This document shows, one piece after another, positions 14,318 through 26,260 of a DNA stretch of 64,000 nucleotides. The stretch's first letter is position 1, and the number at the start of each line of letters is the position of its first letter. Where the stretch lies: positions 1 through 64,000 of the forward strand of contig JASANE010019428.1 in NCBI GenBank assembly GCA_030248225.1, written 5' to 3'. The position numbers were made by a program, and so were the translations under genes. The notes beneath the pieces were generated by a model. It did no database searches, was not told where the DNA came from, and saw nothing but the letters and a program-made list of their open reading frames with translations. Source of the DNA: Trileptium ribeirensis. Its lineage: Eukaryota; Nematoda; Enoplea; Enoplida; Thoracostomopsidae.

Positions 14318-16494
14318 AACAGAAGATATGTTTATATACAGACAGCATGCGTGTTGCAAAACAACAGACAAATCGGCTATAATTTTGTCACACAAAATCT
14401 TTCCTATCAAAAAATGATAATCTAAAGCGTGTTAAAATCACATCGCAGTCAGCGCAGACTAATCTATGCGAACGCAGCATAAGCTTAGATAGTTTATGCA
14501 CCTATAATTTTGGCAGCATTCACATTTATTGCGACGCAGTATTGTTTAATGTTACCTCTCACAAGCTGAGAATAACTGGCAATCACGTATGGTTTCCATA
14601 AGTTTCATCGATTTTTATTAATTATAACCGCAATGGGATCAAGGTAGCTGCGACCACTATGGAATGACAGCGTAAAATCTAAATATGTTCATCAGGCCTA
14701 GAACAACTGAGCACATGTGGCTGTAGGAATGTCAAAAAGGGCACAAGTTTAGTTATAAGAGTAACAAATAGAATGTGACTGTTCTCCAGCTCACTGCAGC
14801 GCTCACGCTGGAGCAGGACTACGCTCCCTGTGTCTCCTCTATTCATCCGTTTTTAACAATCCTATATTCATTTTGGTCATCATTCATGGGCAACATCTAA
14901 ATTTTTTCCTGATTCCTACATGGGTTTTTGTTGTTCTTTATTTGAATAAATTCAATTTAAGCAGGACTACGCTCCCTCTGCCTGCTCTCCCACTCTGTAT
15001 TTACATGCCTGTTGTCCATTTTGTTCATAATTTATTAGCAAGATCTAAAATTTGAACTGATTCAAACACTGGTTTGTCTTGTCTTATATTTAAGTAAATT
15101 CTATACCTATAAGGAGAACTTATCTACGAAATTCAAACACACTAGATAGTGATCAATAATGCGACGTGCGTTCTGTGATATTGTGTTAATTTTGGCGTAG
15201 AGAACACCACATACTGATTAAATATCGCCGCTAAGCTAGTAGGCTAAAAACTAAAAAAATAGTACAGGTCAAACCAGGGCGTGTCATACCAATTTCACTT
15301 TAGAACGGAGGACCAGTATCCTGACCATACCAACTTAAGCTGATTTTTATTCCAACTGTATCAATGGAGTTTCTAGATACAGAAAAGTCCGTAAGAAGCG
15401 AAAATAATACCACAAACTTATCACAATGCCACGACATCAAACGTTGAAATCTGTTGCAAGCCTGAATATGATAACGATGCTGTTTTGTTTAGCTGATCAG
15501 CCGACAGGTGTCTACGGTCCGTCAGTTTAGTTTGGGGGTAGACGAGCAGGGGAGGGGGTTGATCCTGCACCGACATTTAGCGGCGATATTTAATCAGTAT
15601 GTGGTGTTCTCGACGCCAAATTAACACAATATCACAACGCACGTCGCATTATTGATCACTATCTAGTGTGTTTGAATTTCGTAGATAAGTTCTCCTTATA
15701 GGTATAGAATTTACTTAAATATAAGACAAGACAAACCAGTGTTTGAATCAGTTCAAATTTTAGATCTTGCTAATAAATTATGAACAAAATGGACAACAGG
15801 CATGTAAATACAGAGTGGGAGAGCAGGCAGAGGGAGCGTAGTCCTGCTTAAATTGAATTTATTCAAATAAAGAACAACAAAAACCCATGTAGGAATCAGG
15901 AAAAAATTTAGATGTTGCCCATGAATGATGACCAAAATGAATATAGGATTGTTAAAAACGGATGAATAGAGGAGACACAGGGAGCGTAGTCCTGCTCCAG
16001 CGTGAGCGCTGCAGTGAGCTGGAGAACAGTCACATTCTATTTGTTACTCTTATAACTAAACTTGTGCCCTTTTTGACATTCCTACAGCCACATGTGCTCA
16101 GTTGTTCTAGGCCTGATGAACATATTTAGATTTTACGCTGTCATTCCATAGTGGTCGCAGCTCACCTTAGATCCCATTGCGGTTATAATTAATAAAAATC
16201 GATGAAACTTATGGAAACCATACGTGATTGCCAGTTATTCTCAGCTTGTGAGAGGTAACATTAAACAATACTGCGTCGCAATAAATGTGAATGCTGCCAA
16301 AATTATAGGTGCATAAACTATTTGAAACCCTCACGCCGCGTTCGCATAGATTAGTCTGCGCTGACTGCGATGTGATTTTAACACGCTTTAGATTATCATT
16401 TTTTGATAGGAAAGATTTTGTGTGACAAAATTATAGCCGATTTGTCTGTTGTTTTGCAACACGCATGCTGTCTGTATATAAACATATCTTTTGT
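14318..16494. repeat. 2.2-kb palindrome (arms ~917 bp, loop 342 bp)
   Basis: The left arm (14318-15234) and right arm (15577-16494) are near-identical reverse complements. The match runs from the outer ends (AGATATGTTTATATACAGAC against its complement at 16474-16487) to the inner ends (AATATCGCCGCTAA). An identical 60-codon open frame occurs at 14873-15055 (+) and 15753-15935 (-), which is a by-product of the palindrome. A few differences exist, for example around 14480-14500 versus 16318-16345. The loop (15235-15576) is unique. No transposase frame or clear target-site duplication was found, so it may be a foldback transposon or a simple inverted duplication. Confidence 0.9.
14811..15108. 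repeat. diverged 148-bp tandem pair within each palindrome arm
   Basis: The motif GCAGGACTACGCTCCCT starts at 14813 and again at 14961. The following sequences keep the same order (CATTTTGGTCATCATT... versus CATTTTGTTCATAATT..., then AATAAATTCAA versus AGTAAATTCTA). This is an old direct duplication that predates formation of the palindrome, since the right arm carries it too. Confidence 0.7.
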
Positions 16495-16537
16495 TAGCAC
16501 AGCGAACTGAACGAAGAAATGTCATACAACGTATTGC

Positions 16538-19500
16538 TAAACTGGAGGGGGGCACCAATCTCAAACTGAAAAGGGGAACCAGATATCAAACTGGAGGAGG
16601 CAGCAATATTAAACTGGGGGGACACCAATTTCAAACTGGAGGGGGGCATCAATATCAAACTGGAGAGGGCAACTTTTATCAAACTTCAGGGGCACCAATA
16701 TCAAACTGGAGGGGGTACCAATATCAAACTAGATGGGGCACCAATATCAAACTGGAGGGGGAACCAGTATCAAACTGGAAGGGACACCAATATCAAACTT
16801 GAGGTGGCAATAATATCAAACTGGAGGGGGCACAAATATCAAACTGGAGAGAGGGCATCAATATCAAACTGGAGAGGGCAACTTTTATCAAACTTCAGGG
16901 GCACCAATATCAAACTGGAGGGGGCACCAATATCAAACTGGAGGGGGTACCAATATCAAACTGGAGGGGGCACCACTATCAAACTTAAGGGGGCACCAAT
17001 ATCAAACTGGAGGGGGAACCAATATCAAACTGGAGTGGGCACCAATATCAAAGTGGAGGGGGTACCAATAGCAATCTGGAGGGGGCACCACTATCAAATT
17101 GGAGAGGCACCACTATAAAACTGGAGGGGGCACCAATATCAAACTGGAGGGGGGGCACCAATATCAAAACTGGAGGGGGAACCAATATCAAACTTGAGGG
17201 GGCACCAATGTCAAACTTGAGGTGGAACCAATATTAAAGGGTCATCAATATCAAACTGGAAGAGACATCAATATCAAACTGGAAGGGACACCAATATCAA
17301 ACTGGAAGGGGCACCAATATCAAACTGGAGGGGGACACCAATGTCAAACTTGAGGGGGCCACTATTAAACAGGAAGAGACACCAGTATCAAACTGGAAGG
17401 GACACCAGTATCAAGCTGGAGGGGATACCAGTGTCAAATTGAATGAATATCAAATAGGAGGGGAAATCAATATCAATCTGAATGAATATCAAACTGGAGG
17501 AGGGCACCAATATCAAACTGGAGCGGTACACCTATATCAAGCGGGAGGGGTGCACCAATATCAAGTTGGAGGGTGGCACCAATATCAAACTGAAAAGGGG
17601 ACCAATGTCAAACTGTAGGGAGCCAATATCAAGCTGGAGGGGGCCCCAATATCAAACTGGAGGGGCGCACCAATATCAAACTTCAGGGGGCACCAATATC
17701 AAACTTCAGGGGCACCAATATCAAACTGGAGGGGCGCACCAATATCAAGCGGAATGAATATCAAACAGGAGGTGACATCAATATCAAACTGGAAGAGGCC
17801 ACCAATTACAAACTGGAGAGGGACACCAATATCAAACTTCAGGGGGCACCAATATCAAACTTCAGGGGGCACCAATATCAAACTTCAGGGGGCACCAATA
17901 TCAAACTTCAGGGGGCACCAATATCAAACTTCAGGGGGCACCAATATCAAACTGGAGGGGCGCACCAATACCAAGCTGAATGAATATCAAACAGGAGGGG
18001 ACATCAATATCAAACTGGAGCGGGGCACCAATATCAAACTAGAGGGGGCACCAATATCGAACAGGAGGGGGCACCAACATCAAACTGGAGGGGAACCAAT
18101 GTCAAACTGGAGGGGGACACCAATGCCAAACTGGAGGAGGGCATTAATGTCAAACTGGAGGGGCATCAATATCAATCAGGAGGGAGGCACCAATATCAAG
18201 CTGGAGTCGGGCACCAATATCAAACTGGAGGGGGCGCCAATATCAAACTGGAATGGGCACCAATATCAAACTGGAGGGGGCACCAATATCAAACAAGAGG
18301 AGGCACCAATATTAAACTGGGGGCACCAATATCAAACTGAAGGAGACACCATTATCGAACTGCATAGGGCACCAATATCAAACTGGAGGGAAGCACCAAT
18401 ATCAAACTGCGGAGGGGTCACCAATATCAAACTGGTGGGTGGCACCAATTTCAAACTGGAGGGGCTACCAATATCAAACTGGAGGGTGGCACCAATACCA
18501 AACTGTAGGGGCACCACTATCAAACTGGAAGGGCGCACCAATATCAAACTGGAGGGGGCACCAATATCAAACTGGAGGGGGCACCAATAGCAAACTGGAG
18601 GAGGGCACAAATTTGAAAGTAGAGGGGGCATCAATATCAAACTTGAGGAACACCAATATCAAACTGAAGGAGGCACAAATATCAAACTGGAGGGGGATAC
18701 CAATCAACTGGAATATCAAACTGAGAGGGGTACCAGAATCAAAATGGAGGGGAAGCACCAATATCAAACTGGAGGGGGCAGGTACCAATATCAAACTGGT
18801 AGAGCACCAATATCAAACTGGAGGGACACCAATATTAAACTGGTGAGGGCACCACTATCAAACTGGAGGGGCACCATTATCAAACTGGAGGGGGCACCAT
18901 TATCAAACTGGAAGGGGCATCATTATCAAACTGGAGGGGGCACCATTATCAAACTGGAGGGGCACCATCATCAAACTGGAGGGGACACCAATATCAAACT
19001 TGAGGGGGGCAGCAATTTCAAACTTGAGGGGGAACCAATATTAAAGGGTCATCAATATCAAACTGGAAAGGACACCAATATCAAACTGGAAGGGGGCACC
19101 AATATCAAACTGGAGGGGTGCCCCAATATCAAACTGACGGGGGTACCAATATCAAGCAGGAGGGGGCACCAATGTCAAACTGGAGAGTGACACCAATATC
19201 AAACTGGAGTGGGCACCAGATATCAAACTGGAGTGGATAGCACCAATGTCAAATTGAATGAATATCAAACAGGAGGGGAAATCAATATCAAACTGGAAGA
19301 TGGCCCCAATATCAAACTGGAGGGGGCTCCAATATCAACTTGGAGCGGGGCACCAATATCAAACGGGAGGGGTGCACCAATAACAAACTGAAGAAGGGCA
19401 CCAATATCAAACTGGAGGGCACCAATATCAAACTTGATGGGCCGGCACCAATATCAAACTGGAGGGCAGCAATATCAAACTGAGAGAGGGCACCAATATC

Positions 19501-19637
19501 AAGCAGGAGGGGGAAGGTTCCAGCTTCAGAATATCAAACTGGAGGCGGGCATCAATATCGAACTGGACGGGCACTAATATCAAACTGGAGGAGGGCACCA
19601 ATATCAGACTGTAAGGGGCACCAATATCAAACTGGAC
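16538..19637 (+). repeat. minisatellite array, ~23-bp unit, plus orientation
   Basis: More than 3 kb of head-to-tail copies of the unit GGGCACCAATATCAAACTGG plus GAG, 23 bp, varying by a few bases through different numbers of G. Adjacent copies differ by substitutions. A higher-order duplication is visible: a block with ATTAAAGGGTCATCAATATC and later TCAAATTGAATGAATATCAA occurs near 17232-17460 and again near 19040-19270, offset about 1.8 kb. Because the unit lacks plus-strand stop codons and 23 is not a multiple of 3, long frames of up to 278 codons appear. They cycle through motifs such as TNIKLEG, HQYQTGG and APISNWRG. I treat these as incidental. Confidence 0.95.
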
Positions 19638-19991
19638 CTACAAATGTGTGCTGATGTCACATACGACATGCCGTATGTAACAAAAATTTTCGAGTAGATG
19701 GGCGCACTATTCTGTGAACAAGCAATGTCATTGGCTGAAAACCAGAATTCAAGGCGTGGTAATATGACTGACCCCTTAATATGCTAGATGAGTATACGTA
19801 ACTGAACCAAGAACGTACATATAACAAAATGTATTGCTCACATTGACCCCATCAAAGGGTCCATCATATTCCACGCCTTTAATTACAAGTCTTTTGCCAT
19901 AATCGCTTGTTCAGAGATGTGTCATTGCACCAAGTTCTGTTACATACGGCACGTTGATATGCATAGGCACGCATTTTGTATTGATGCCTCC
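19638..19991. repeat. inverted-repeat spacer between the two minisatellite arrays
   Basis: The 354-bp junction is itself an imperfect palindrome. The left edge (near 19640-19683) contains TACAAATGTGTGC and GCCGTATGTAACA. The right edge, reverse-complemented, contains TACAAAATGCGTGCC and GCCGTATGTAACA in the same order. Further in, GAACAAGC and AAGGCGTGG..AATATGA occur on both sides. The axis lies near 19810. The two arrays are therefore arms of one ~6.7-kb inverted duplication and not two chance insertions. Confidence 0.75.
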
Positions 19992-22900
19992 GTCCAGTTC
20001 GATATCTGCACCTACAGTCTGATATTGGTGCCCTCCTCTAGTTTGATATTGGTGCCCCCGGCCAATCCGTATAATGATGTCCCCCTCCAGTTTGACATTG
20101 GTGCTCCCTCCTGCTTGATATTGGGTCTCAATATTCAGTTCGATATTGTTGCGCCCTCCAGTTTGATAGTGGTGCCCCCTTTTGCTTGATATTAGTACCC
20201 TCCAGTTCTATTAGTGCTCTTTCCAGTTCCATATTGGTGACCCCCTGCAGTTCGAGTAAGGGTTCCCCACTCCAGTTAAAATTGGTGCCCCGCTCCTGCT
20301 GGATATTTTTCCCGCTCCACTTTGGTATTGGTGCCCACCTCCAGTTTGATATTTGTGCACCGTACAGTTTGTTATTGGTGTCCCTTCGAGCTTGATATTG
20401 GTCCCCTGTCCAGTTTGATATGAGTGCCAACCTCCAGGTTGATATGGGTGTCCCCAGTTCCAGCTTGATAGTGGTGCCGACCTCCAGTTTGACAGTGATG
20501 GTCCCTGTCCATAGTTTGATAGTGGTGCACCCTCCAGCTCGTTATCAGTGTCCCCTCCATCTCGTATATTGTTGCGCCTGTCCAGTTCGAATATTGGTGC
20601 CCCCTCCAGGTTGACATGGGTGCTCTCCTCCAGCTGGATATTTGTTTGCTCTTCCTCCAGCTCTATACTGGTGCCTGCCTTCAGTGCGATATTGAATTCC
20701 TTCTCCATCCTGATTTCGGTGCTCCGCTCTTCAGCTTCATATTGGTGCCCCCGCTCCAGTTTGATATTGGTACCCACCTCCAGTTTGATATTGCAGGTGC
20801 CCTCTACAGTTTGATATTGGTGCCCCCTTCGGTTTGCTATTTTGGCTCCCCCCTCTCCAGTTTGATATTGTTGGCCCCCTCCAGTTTGATATTAGGTGCC
20901 TTCCTCCATTTGATATTGGTGCCCCCTCCAGTTGTTATTGGTACCCCTCCAGTTTGATATTGAGTGCCCCCCTGCAGTTTGATATTGTTGCCTTCCTTCG
21001 GTTTGATATTGGTCCCCCTCCAATTTGATATTGGTGCCCCCTCCAGTTGATATTGGTGCCCCCTCCAGTTTGATACTGGTGTTCCCTCAGTTTGATACCG
21101 GTCTCCTTTCCAGTTTGATAATGGTGCCCCTCCAGCTTGATATTGGTGCCCCCTCCAGTTTAATATTGGTGATGCCCACCAAGTTTGATAATGGTGCCCC
21201 CTCCAGTATGATATTGGTGTCCCTCTCCAGTTTGATATTAGTGCCCACCTCCAGTTTGATATTGGCGCCCATCTCCAGTTCGATAGTGTTTCCCGCTCCG
21301 GTTTGACATTGGTGCCCTCTCCATTTTGATATTGGTGCCCCCACCAGTTTAATATTGGTGTCCTGCTCCAGTTTGATAATGATGCCCCACCTCCAGTTTA
21401 ATAGTGGTGCCCCCTCCAGCTTGATATTGCTGCCCCTTTCCAGTTTGATATTGGTGCTCTCCTCCAGTTTGATATTGGTGCCCTCCTCCAGTTTGATATT
21501 GGTGCCCTCCTCCAGTTTGACATTGGTGTTCTCCTCTAGCTGGATTTTGACCTTCCCTCCCTCCAGTTCGGTATTGGGGCCCCTCCAGTTTGATATTGGT
21601 GTCCTCTTTAGCTTGATATTGATACCCCACTCCAGTTTGATATTGATGCCTCCTACAGTTGAGATTGATGCCCCCTCGAGGTTAATACTGGTGACCTCCT
21701 CCATTTTGATATTGGTGTCGCCGTCCAGTTTGATATTGGCGCCCCCTCCAGTTTGATAGTGGTTCCCTCTCCAGCTTGATATTAGTGCCCCGTCCAGTTT
21801 GATATTGGTGCCCCCTCCCATTTGATATTGCTGTCCCCTCCAGTTTGATAGTGGTGCCCACCTCCAGTTTGATAGTGATGCCCCCGTCTAATTTGATAGT
21901 GGTGCCCCCTCCAGCTTGATAATAGTGACCCCTCTAGTTTGATATTGGTGCGCCTGCAGTTTGATATTGGTGCGCCTCCAGTTTGATACTGGTGCCCCCT
22001 CCAGTTTGGCATTGGTGCTCTCCTCTAGCTGGATATTAGTTCGCCTTCCTCCACCTTAATATTGGTGCCTGCCTTCACTACGATATTGATGCCCTCTCCA
22101 GCTTGATTTTGGTGCCCTCTTCAGTTCGATATTGGTGCCCCCGTCCAGTTTAATACAGGCACCCCTCCATTTTGATATTGGTGTCCCTTCCAGTCTGATA
22201 TTAGTGTTGCACTCAAGTTTGATAGTGGCTCCCCCTCTAGTTTGATATTGTTGTCCCTCTCCTGTTTGATATTGGTACTCCCCTTCATAGTGATAGTGGT
22301 GCCCCGCTCCAGTTCGATATTGGTACGCCACTCCAGTTTGATATTGATTCCACTCTTCGGTTTGATATTGGTGTCTGTCTTCAGTTTGATATTGGTGTCC
22401 CTCCAGTTTCATAGCGGTGCCCCCTCCAGTTTGAAATTGATGCCCCCTCCAGTTTGATATTGGTACCCTTTCAGTTTGATATTGGTCCCCCTCCAGTTTA
22501 ATACTGGCGCCCCCTCCATTTTGATATTGGTGTCCCCCTCCAGTTTGATATTGGTGTTGCACTCTAGTTTGATAGTGGTGCCCCCCTTCATTTTGGTAGT
22601 GATGCCACTCTCCAGTTAGATATTCGTACGACACTCAAGTTTGATAGTATTGTTCCCCTCCAGTTTGATAGTAGTGCCTGCCTCCAGTTTGATATTGGTG
22701 CCCCCTACAGTTGGATAATGGTGCCCCCCAGTTTCGTAGCGGTGCCCCCTCCAGCTTAATATTAGTACCCTTCCAGTTTGGCATTGGTGCCCTCTTTAGT
22801 TTGATATTGGTGCGCATCCAGTTTGATATTGGTGCCCTCCTCCAGTTTGACATTGGTGTTCTCCTCTAGCTGGATTTTGACCCTCCCTCCCTCCAGTTCG

Positions 22901-23220
22901 GTATTGGGGCCCCTCCAGTTTGATATTAGTGTCCTCTTTAGCTTGATATTGATGCCTCCTCCAGTTGAGATTGATGCCCGCTCCAGTTTAATACTGGTGA
23001 CCTCCTCCATTTTGATGTTGGTGTCCACCTCCAGCTTATATTGGTGTACTCCTCCAGTTTGATAGTGGTGCCAACTCCAGTTTGATATTGGTGCCCCAGT
23101 CCAATTTGTATCGCTGCCTTCTCCAGCTTGATATTGGTTCCCCTTCAGTTTGATATTGGTGCCCCACTCCAGTTTGATGTTAGTGTTCTCTTCTAGCTTG
23201 ATATTGGTGCCCCCTCCAGC
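19992..23220 (-). repeat. minisatellite array, ~23-bp unit, minus orientation
   Basis: The same unit as at 16538-19637, now on the minus strand (CCAGTTTGATATTGGTGCCC on plus). About 3.2 kb. A higher-order copy is clear: CTAGCTGGATTTTGACC followed by CCCTCCCTCCAGTTCGGTAT occurs near 21537-21575 and again near 22867-22905, offset about 1.33 kb. Copies are more divergent than in the left array. Long minus-strand frames (for example 244 codons at 21087-21821) are incidental. Confidence 0.95.
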
Positions 23221-24121
23221 GAACGACATCTAGCAATTTTTGGGTAATTACAAAGTTCTCAAACGACTGGCCCTGCTGGTATATATTTAAGTCTGTTGTG
23301 AGAAATTAACTCGTTCCATTACAAATTATTCTGTAACGGTAAAGAATAATATAGTCCTGATTTGAACTATTAAGTATGCATTCGATGCTCTATAAGTGTA
23401 CAACATTGATATATATGTATATTTATGTTTTGTATAGGTGCATAACGGGGTAGGGAGGTTGCCCATACTTGTCGGATTCATCCCCTGAGCCAATTTACTC
23501 CTTTCTCGGAAGACTACACCGCATACCCTAGCCGTGCGAAAAGCGCGAAGAAAATTTTAGCGAAGTTTTATTCCAGAGAAAATTATTAGTTTCTAAATTT
23601 TTTCGCAAAATGTACCTCCGTAGGCGTACCCCTCACCAGAACCGCCTACCCTCCAGAATTTTTTTCATTATTTTCCTATTATACCCAATTTTCTCTTAAA
23701 ATTTTTGTGGTTTTGCTCATAATTGCTGAAATTTTCAACGCGTCTTCAACGACGGGGCGGCGGGGCGCGGAAAAGATATATGCGATGCCTCCGAAGTAAA
23801 TACAGCCTAGGGGTTATGACTCTCAAGGATGTAACTCTCTACTCCCTGTTGACACCTATGATATATATTACATGAATGCACTGTAATTTGTTTTTAGCAA
23901 ATGGCTGTCAGTGCTATACTCTCCTAATCAACAACGGTCCATAACACCTGACGCGAGTACATTGTCCAAATTCGTCGGCGAATTTACGTTTTCAGTATCG
24001 CAGGGAATTCATACATCTCTGACAAATATAGGTGATATCTATGGCCGTTACTTATGCCACCTGTGTAATTCTTCCTTTTGCTAATATAGATATAATGTCG
24101 AAAATTGTTTATAAATTGCAG
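23221..24121. other. unique sequence right of the minisatellite
   Basis: Contains a C- and G-rich patch near 23440-23790 in otherwise AT-rich DNA. No gene recognised. Confidence 0.4.
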
Positions 24122-24390
24122 ATATTTCAGTTATCCGCCAAATAGAAAACGCAGTTAGTTTGTTTGCACCATTGCATATTCCACAACTCAATGCAATATC
24201 TCAGTTAAATACGCGAGCTATTCTTGCTATTTATTCGCATCCCAGTCATGTGTTACAAAAGTGTCTTCGAAATATTATTGTTTGCACATTAAATTATAAC
24301 AATGGAATATACGATATTAACTGCAGTATATTTCTCACATCTCGAAAATTTTACAATGAGGTCAAAGAGCTTATTCAAAAGGATTATTGA
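24122..24390 (+). CDS. possible terminal coding exon, unknown product
   Basis: A splice-acceptor-like sequence (TTTATAAATTGCAG, ending at 24121) is followed by an open frame of about 88 codons in the phase that starts AT|ATT TCA GTT. It ends at TGA (24388-24390). The translation includes SLFAPLHIPQLNAISQLNTR and ends VKELIQKDY. It is a hydrophobic and polar mix without low-complexity bias, so it looks more protein-like than neighbouring frames. I do not recognise the family, and no upstream exon was found. It could be a decayed gene or mobile-element fragment, or a chance frame. Confidence 0.25.
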
Positions 24391-25858
24391 TCGTTGGTTG
24401 TAAATTTAGCGGCACTTCGTGCATTAAAACTTGTTTCTTTATTTGTCGCGAAATATTTCTACAGAGCGCATCCCCCGAATGCCAAAATCAAAAGAAGTTT
24501 GCAGCAAGGATTAGCATTCAGCGTAGTTTTCTCAGAGAGTAGAATATGTACTGAATATTACTAAGTGTAAATTCTGGAAGCTGAAGTAAAATAAATATCT
24601 ATGGTATAAGCGTCGAAGCAACATCGGCTGATAGAGTGGATAGTGCCGGCGGGGAAGGTGTGGAGGCGCTGGGTTATGAGTAGGCCAAGGAATAACCAAA
24701 ATTTTTTCATTTCGCCAACTGCTGCTCATAAGTTTCTGAATTTGAAATTGTTCTCGTAATTTTGTAAGTTTGCTCGTAATTATAAATTTTTCAGCGCACT
24801 TTTGGTGCGGCAGCGGGTGGGGGGAGAGAGTTGGTTGTGAATATTGCTTAGGGGCTCGTTAGGGTGAGTAATTCTTCCCCTATGGAAACTTGTGAATAGA
24901 CATTTTAACTTTGGTAGAAATCACGTTGCGAAAACATGTATGTTATTAGAATATTATAACCAATCTTTTGCCATGTAAACCTTAATTAAATTTTCAGTGA
25001 ATGACGCATAATTTAAGGGCGCAGCTATCGTGCCAACAAAATGCTTCAAGATTTAAATCAAAATGGTGGCTGTCTTTGGAGTGGCATTTTGGTATTTTAA
25101 ATTTTAAGCTGGACTTATGTAATTCGTCCCAATTATGTGGATTATTAATTTTTACTACGATATAAATAATTTTTATTTTGACTTATGTCTTATTTGGGGT
25201 CGATTTCAATTTTTATTAAAATACTGATCAATTTTTTTTTGTTATAATCGCTCCCCACTTTTACACGATATCGTGGTCAGCATGTTATTTTGTATGATTT
25301 TGATTGGGTTGGGGTTGGACCGTAATTTCTTACGGCGGCTATCGGATTATTAAATTGGGACGGGATTCGTCACTCGAAGATGTGTGGTCTGTACGCGTGG
25401 CCAGCAGTATGCCGGTGGGGATTATTGATTGTTCCTTGGCGCGCATTATTAGGTCAACGTTTTTTATTTCCTATGGCGCGGCTGCGTGATTATTCGAGTT
25501 GCTCTGTACTTGTTTCAAATATGAAGTCAAACCAGCCGAAGTTAGAATTTTTATTCAAAGTTAGTAAATCGAACAACAATTGGTAATACGGTTCGGTTCT
25601 GTGTAACGCCACTATTTAAGCACCTTGTCTTTTGACTTCCGAGTACTTGCTCACTTCCAATATACTTAGTTTCGCCACTCTAATATTCGGACTTCAGATA
25701 TTTTCGACACTCCATGATTAAAACTTGTAACACCTTGACGACACTCGATTTCTATGATTAACCTTGTACCAAATACTTTCTCTCAGGCTCACTTTTGAGC
25801 GCACCATTATTCTGAGTAAGTTATTTAGTACTTGTGATTAGGGTATGTATTGATTAAA
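24391..25858. other. intergenic DNA, nothing supported
   Basis: Short frames only (for example 25304-25489). The GC-richer patch near 24640-24860 holds no recognisable gene. Confidence 0.45.
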
Positions 25859-26260
25859 TCCTCTTGTGAGGTTTGTACGAGACCGCCCGACGATACGATC
25901 CGTACGTTTATTTGAATACCTTAACCTTTGCCATAGATTTACACTAGTACTTCCTTATGATTTCCTCTTTTGAGGTTGGCACGAATATCGCGGGACGGTT
26001 CGATCCGTACGTTTATCTGAGTACCTTAACCTCTGCTTTAGAATTACACTATTTAGTTTCCTTAGAGCTACCAGTGCCGGACGGTTCACTGATAGATCCT
26101 GAGTAATTGATATCTATTACTTTCCCTTTTGGGTTTGTACGTAGCCGCCGGACAGTTCGACTCGTACGTTTATTTGATAACCTAACCTTTCCCTTAGAAT
26201 TCGGCTAATTAGTTTCCTTATGTTAACGTTCCCGCTGCCGGATGGATCAGCTAGGCACGT
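25859..26260. repeat. three diverged tandem units (~105-157 bp)
   Basis: Units begin near 25859, 25964 and 26121, each with CCTCTTTTGAGG-type sequence, then a GCCGGACGGTTCGA-like box, CGTACGTTTATTTGA, CCTTAACCTTTGC and TTAGAATT. A partial box (GCCGGACGGTTCA at about 26074) sits inside the second unit and another (CTGCCGGATGGATCA) near 26233. Origin unknown; possibly the regulatory or untranslated part of a retroelement. Confidence 0.6.

Noticed and set aside
14873..15935. Identical 60-residue frames on opposite strands taken as a duplicated gene
   Set aside because: Both are the same palindrome arm sequence read in two orientations. No homology or expression signal is visible.
16491..22853. 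Many open frames of 60-278 codons across both minisatellite arrays
   Set aside because: They arise because the ~23-bp unit has no stop codon on one strand. They shift frame with each unit-length variant, and both arrays show the same on opposite strands. No start context, splice structure or non-repetitive domain.
16538..23220. CRISPR-like array appearance
   Set aside because: Units are directly adjacent and mutually diverged with no unique spacers between identical repeats, in a eukaryotic setting. This is a minisatellite.
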